From the NCBI GenBank assembly GCA_020638495.1, contig JACKIN010000006.1, positions 1 through 64,000 of the forward strand: a stretch of DNA of 64,000 nt, given 5' to 3'. The DNA comes from Geminicoccaceae bacterium. Its GTDB lineage: Bacteria; Pseudomonadota; Alphaproteobacteria; Geminicoccales; Geminicoccaceae. The translations under genes and the position numbers were made by a program. The notes below the pieces were generated by a model that had not been told where the DNA came from, ran no database searches, and saw only the letters and a program-made list of their open reading frames with translations. Below are positions 61,293-64,000 of the stretch, piece after piece. The stretch's first letter is position 1, and each line of letters opens with the position of its first letter.

Positions 61293-61514
61293 ATGGTGGA
61301 GCTGGATACGCGCGGATTGAATTGTCCGCTGCCGGTGCTCAAGGCGCAGAAGGCGCTCCGGTCCCTCGCCGCCGGCGAGCGGCTCCGGGTGCTGGCGACC
61401 GACCCCAAGGCGCCGGCCGACTTCGACCAGCTCTGCGAGGTCTCCGGGCATCGGCTCGTCGAGAGCGTCGAGCTGGATGGTCATCTGGTCCTCGTGATCG
61501 AGAAGCGTGGCTGA
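61293..61514 (+). CDS. tusA: TusA-family sulfur carrier protein
   Basis: 73 aa. LDTRGLNCPLPVLKAQKAL holds the conserved C11-P motif that carries sulfane sulfur. Sulfur relay through TusA serves tRNA thiolation and molybdenum cofactor assembly, fitting the divergent mobB-moeA neighbours. It overlaps the phosphatase gene by 8 nt. Confidence 0.92.
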   Translation: MVELDTRGLNCPLPVLKAQKALRSLAAGERLRVLATDPKAPADFDQLCEVSGHRLVESVELDGHLVLVIEKRG

Positions 61515-62316
61515 TCGACTGGCCCTGGCCCTGCCGCCCTGGGCCGAAGGTGTCCTGGTCATCGGCGACGTGCATGGCCAGGCCCGGCTGTTCCAGGCGG
61601 CGGTCGATCTGGCGACGGCGGAGCGGCGCTACGTCCTGTCGCTCGGCGACCTGGTCGATCGCGGCCCCGACAACGACGGCTGCATCCGGCTCATGCTGGA
61701 TCTGCTGGGCCGCAAGACCGGCACCTTCATTCGCGGCAATCACGACGACAAGCTCCATCGCACGCTGAAGGGCAACCCCACGAGCGTCGACAGCGATCTT
61801 GCCGTGACCCTGGAGCAGCTCGACGCGGCACCGGATTCGAAAGCGCTCAAGCGTGGCTTCTGCAGCGCCTTTCGGGCAGCACCCTTCGTCGCGACCCTCG
61901 GCAACTCGGTCATGGTGCATGGCGCCTTCGCTCGCGCCATGCTGGCGAGTCGAACCTTCCATCCTCGGCTGAAGGCGCTGGCGCTCTACGGCGAGACGGC
62001 GTCGGGCGGGGGCGGCAGCAAGCCGGTCCGTACCTATCGCTGGGCCGAGAAGGTGCGGGCCGGCATGACGGTCGTCATCGGCCATCATCCGATCAGCGAC
62101 CGGGTGGTCCTGGTTCGGGCGAACAAGCTCGGGGGCAAGGTCGTCCATCTCGACTGCGGTGCCGGAAAGGGGCGGGGTCTCGGGGTGTTGCGGCTGGCCA
62201 GCGACGGCCGGATCGAGAATGCGTCGCGGATCGCCTACGCCGGCCACGGGCCAGAGCTCGAGCCGGCGCCACTCGTGATGATCGAGGAACTTGATGGAAA
62301 GGAAGAAATAGGCTAA
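61507..62316 (+). CDS. Calcineurin-like metallophosphoesterase (PrpA/bacterial PPP-type)
   Basis: 269 aa from GTG 61507. Metal-site motifs GDVHG (~20), SLGDLVDRGPDN (~46), RGNHDDK (~76), VMVHGAFARAM (~137) and IGHHP (~196) match PPP-type protein phosphatases and ApaH-like enzymes. The substrate may be a phosphoprotein or a dinucleotide. It overlaps tusA by 8 nt. Confidence 0.87.
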   Translation: MADRLALALPPWAEGVLVIGDVHGQARLFQAAVDLATAERRYVLSLGDLVDRGPDNDGCIRLMLDLLGRKTGTFIRGNHDDKLHRTLKGNPTSVDSDLAVTLEQLDAAPDSKALKRGFCSAFRAAPFVATLGNSVMVHGAFARAMLASRTFHPRLKALALYGETASGGGGSKPVRTYRWAEKVRAGMTVVIGHHPISDRVVLVRANKLGGKVVHLDCGAGKGRGLGVLRLASDGRIENASRIAYAGHGPELEPAPLVMIEELDGKEEIG

Positions 62317-62351
62317 TAATCCTAAATCATCGACTGGCCAGCGGGTCCATC

Positions 62352-63356
62352 GTGCGTATCGCCCTCCTTTTGCTTGCTCTTCCCCTGGCTCTGTCGCTCG
62401 TCGCCCTGGCCCAGCAACCCATCCCCTCGACGCGTCGTGTCGTGCTGGTCGACAGTCTTCCGGCAATCATTGCCGAGCGCGTCGTCCCGGCGCTCGAAGC
62501 CGAGCTGACCAGCCTGCTCGCCCAAGAAGGCCAAAGAGTGCTGTTGTCGACGCTGCGGGGGTCGCTCGGCCTCGAGCTGGCGTCGCAGCAGCTCGCATCG
62601 TCCGACCTCGTCATCAGCCTCGGGCGTGTCGCTGCCGGCAGCGCCGCCCGGGCGCTGGCAGGGACGGCAACGCCACATCTCTTCGCGTTCGTGCCGCCGA
62701 GCACGGCGGCCCGGCTGGTCTCGAGCGATGGCAGCCCGGCTCGCGCCCGAGCCACGGGGATCGCCGGGCGGCTGTCGCGCGCCGTGGCGCTTGCCATGCT
62801 GCGCCAGCTCCTTGCCGGCCGGGAGGGCGTGCCCCAGCGTGTCGGTGTCGTTCACCTCGCCGAGCTGCACGCCACGGACGATGCAGCGCGGCTGCTGGCG
62901 CGCGCCGATGCCTCGCTGGAGCTGGTGCCGATCCGCGTGGCGCTGCCGCCCGACGCCACGACCGCCGCGATCGTCGAGGCGGTGCGCGAGGCGATCGCCG
63001 ACGCATCGGAGGGCCGGGGGTTCGCCGGCTTCTGGCTGACGATCGAGCCGCCGGTCGACGTGCCGGCGCTGGTTCGCGCCATCAATGCCGGAACCGAAGG
63101 GCAGGTGCTCTACGCAGCGGGCCTGGAGGCGGTGGCGGCGGGTGCCCTGATGTCGCTCGTGCCGGAGCCGGAGAGCATGGCCCGCGACGTGGCAGCCATG
63201 GCCAAGCGCCTGCTCGACGGCCGGGAGCCGGGCGAGCTGCCGGTCCAGGCGCCGAGCCAGGTCGATATCGCGCTCAACCTCAAGACTGCCGACCTGCTCG
63301 GCATCGTGCCGTCGCCCGAGCTTCTCGAGCTCACGCGCGGTCGGCTTTATCGGTGA
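62352..63356 (+). CDS. ABC-type periplasmic binding protein (TrpX/DUF534-like)
   Basis: 334 aa from GTG 62352. Signal peptide ends near LVALAQQPIPS. SLLAQEGQRVLLSTLRGSL, PHLFAFVPPST and the C-terminal PSQVDIALNLKTADLLGIVP match the ABC_sub_bind family, whose end motif is I-N-L-K-T-A-x-x-L-G. No permease or ATPase follows. It sits 4 nt before a membrane sensor gene, so it may deliver ligand to that sensor rather than to an importer. Confidence 0.82.
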   Translation: MRIALLLLALPLALSLVALAQQPIPSTRRVVLVDSLPAIIAERVVPALEAELTSLLAQEGQRVLLSTLRGSLGLELASQQLASSDLVISLGRVAAGSAARALAGTATPHLFAFVPPSTAARLVSSDGSPARARATGIAGRLSRAVALAMLRQLLAGREGVPQRVGVVHLAELHATDDAARLLARADASLELVPIRVALPPDATTAAIVEAVREAIADASEGRGFAGFWLTIEPPVDVPALVRAINAGTEGQVLYAAGLEAVAAGALMSLVPEPESMARDVAAMAKRLLDGREPGELPVQAPSQVDIALNLKTADLLGIVPSPELLELTRGRLYR

Positions 63357-63360
63357 GATC

Positions 63361-64000
63361 ATGCGCCTGCGAACCAAGCTTCTCGTCGTCATGCTGCCGG
63401 TCGTGCTCGCCGGCTTGACCCTGCAATGGCTGGTCAGCAGCTATGAGCAGGGTCGGCAATGGGCCGGCCAGCACGAAGAGCTCCTGACGCATCTGCTCGA
63501 CAATGCGGCGCTCAGGATCGTGCAGGACCGCCACCGGGTGCTCGAGACCTATGCCCTGGAGAACGTGCCCGCCTATCGGGAGCGCTACGAGACGGCGGCG
63601 CTGGCCGAGCTGGCGGAGCTGGCCAGTCGGTCGGGGACGGAGCTCTTCGTGCTGGATGGCCAGGGCGATGTCCTGCTGCCGGCCGGGCTCGTGCTCGACG
63701 AGGCGAGCCCGCTGCCCGAATCGTCCGCCGCGGCCTTCGTGCAGGCGATTGGCGGAACCTCCTATCTCCTCGCTGCACGCCACTTCGAGCCCTGGGACTG
63801 GACGCTCGTGGGTGGCTATCCAGCCGATGCCCGGAACCTCGCCATCCGCCGGGTCAACCTGGCGGTGACATCGACCCTGCTGCTCACCGGGTTCCTGATG
63901 ACGGTCTCGCTCTTCGTCGGGCTGGATCGACTGGTCGTGCGGCCGATCCGTCTGCTGGAGGAGAACGCCCGGGCGCTGGCGCGGCGCCGCCGGCCGCTCG
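63361..64000 (+). CDS. Membrane sensor protein with periplasmic domain and HAMP start (cut by window edge)
   Basis: 213 codons are visible from ATG 63361, 4 nt after the binding-protein stop. One helix at about 7-23 and another at about 165-186 flank a periplasmic region of about 140 residues (dCache-like spacing, HLLDNAALRIVQDRHRVLE). VGLDRLVVRPIRLLEENARA after the second helix is the start of a HAMP linker. The missing cytoplasmic part is probably a histidine kinase, though GGDEF or methyl-accepting outputs are possible. Confidence 0.75.
   Translation, partial: MRLRTKLLVVMLPVVLAGLTLQWLVSSYEQGRQWAGQHEELLTHLLDNAALRIVQDRHRVLETYALENVPAYRERYETAALAELAELASRSGTELFVLDGQGDVLLPAGLVLDEASPLPESSAAAFVQAIGGTSYLLAARHFEPWDWTLVGGYPADARNLAIRRVNLAVTSTLLLTGFLMTVSLFVGLDRLVVRPIRLLEENARALARRRRPL

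Noticed and set aside
1..64000. tRNA, rRNA, CRISPR, prophage or integrase-bounded island
   Set aside because: I saw no cloverleaf-like sequence, no regular short repeats with spacers, and no phage or integrase genes; only the single IS is mobile. This was by eye, so a small RNA could be missed.

Overview
The window is GC-rich, densely packed chromosomal DNA from a heterotrophic Alphaproteobacterium. The reasons are the many overlapping starts and stops (ATGA, GTGA, TTGA), frequent TTG and GTG starts, a DUF4170 protein, and the crowd of TRAP, tripartite-tricarboxylate and ABC importers typical of Rhodospirillales-like marine or soil bacteria. The order-level placement is inference. I see no rRNA, tRNA, CRISPR array, prophage or replication origin. 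It reads as a catabolic, transporter-rich region, with one insertion sequence and several decayed genes.

Layout. 1-3434 (minus): a PLP aminotransferase, the two-subunit aconitase X and a DUF3604 protein. 3558-11393 (plus): a compact run of a succinate dehydrogenase/fumarate reductase-like complex (B, two anchors, A), a two-subunit class I fumarase/tartrate dehydratase-type hydratase and a TctCBA importer. This looks like one import-oxidise-hydrate module for a succinate-like diacid. An insertion sequence (11394-12861) has landed exactly on the tctA stop codon and separates it from a nitroreductase. 13716-17653: a polyamine/opine-type ABC importer (two permeases and a binding protein, no ATPase) around a GntR regulator, with a shared 17-bp promoter/operator motif. 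17836-20561: thioesterase plus dimethylglycine dehydrogenase-like flavoprotein. 20545-21153: fused remnants of an SDR and a TauD-type dioxygenase. 21359-23634: GST, tandem RidA protein and SDR operon. 23638-26522 (minus): TRAP importer. 26678-28049: polysaccharide deacetylase-like protein and SnoaL-like protein. 28077-33011 (minus): AfuABC-type importer with a SorC regulator, followed by two broken enolase-superfamily genes.

34825-39513 (minus): a glycine-zipper envelope protein, an RTX protein, an MscS channel and an amidohydrolase. 39645-40739: fatty acid desaturase. 40884-45071 (minus): xylose-type ABC importer plus an SMP-30 lactonase. 45401-53930 (plus): a soxB remnant, two lipoproteins, heterotetrameric sarcosine oxidase (soxBDAG) translationally coupled to a GMC dehydrogenase. 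54026-59417: three tail-to-tail gene pairs (DUF302/MFS, a SelA-like protein without its lysine/MFS, DUF4170/FAD oxidoreductase), each pair sharing a CTAG stop overlap. 59414-61164 (minus): mobB-moeA. 61293-64000 (plus): tusA, a metallophosphatase, an ABC-type binding protein and a truncated sensor protein.

Functional themes: breakdown of N-methylated glycine compounds (thioesterase, DMGDH-like protein, sarcosine oxidase, GMC dehydrogenase), sugar-acid use (SMP-30, enolase-superfamily remnants, xylose-type and AfuABC-type importers, SorC) and diacid catabolism. Three binding-protein genes are followed by strong hairpins before the next transporter gene.
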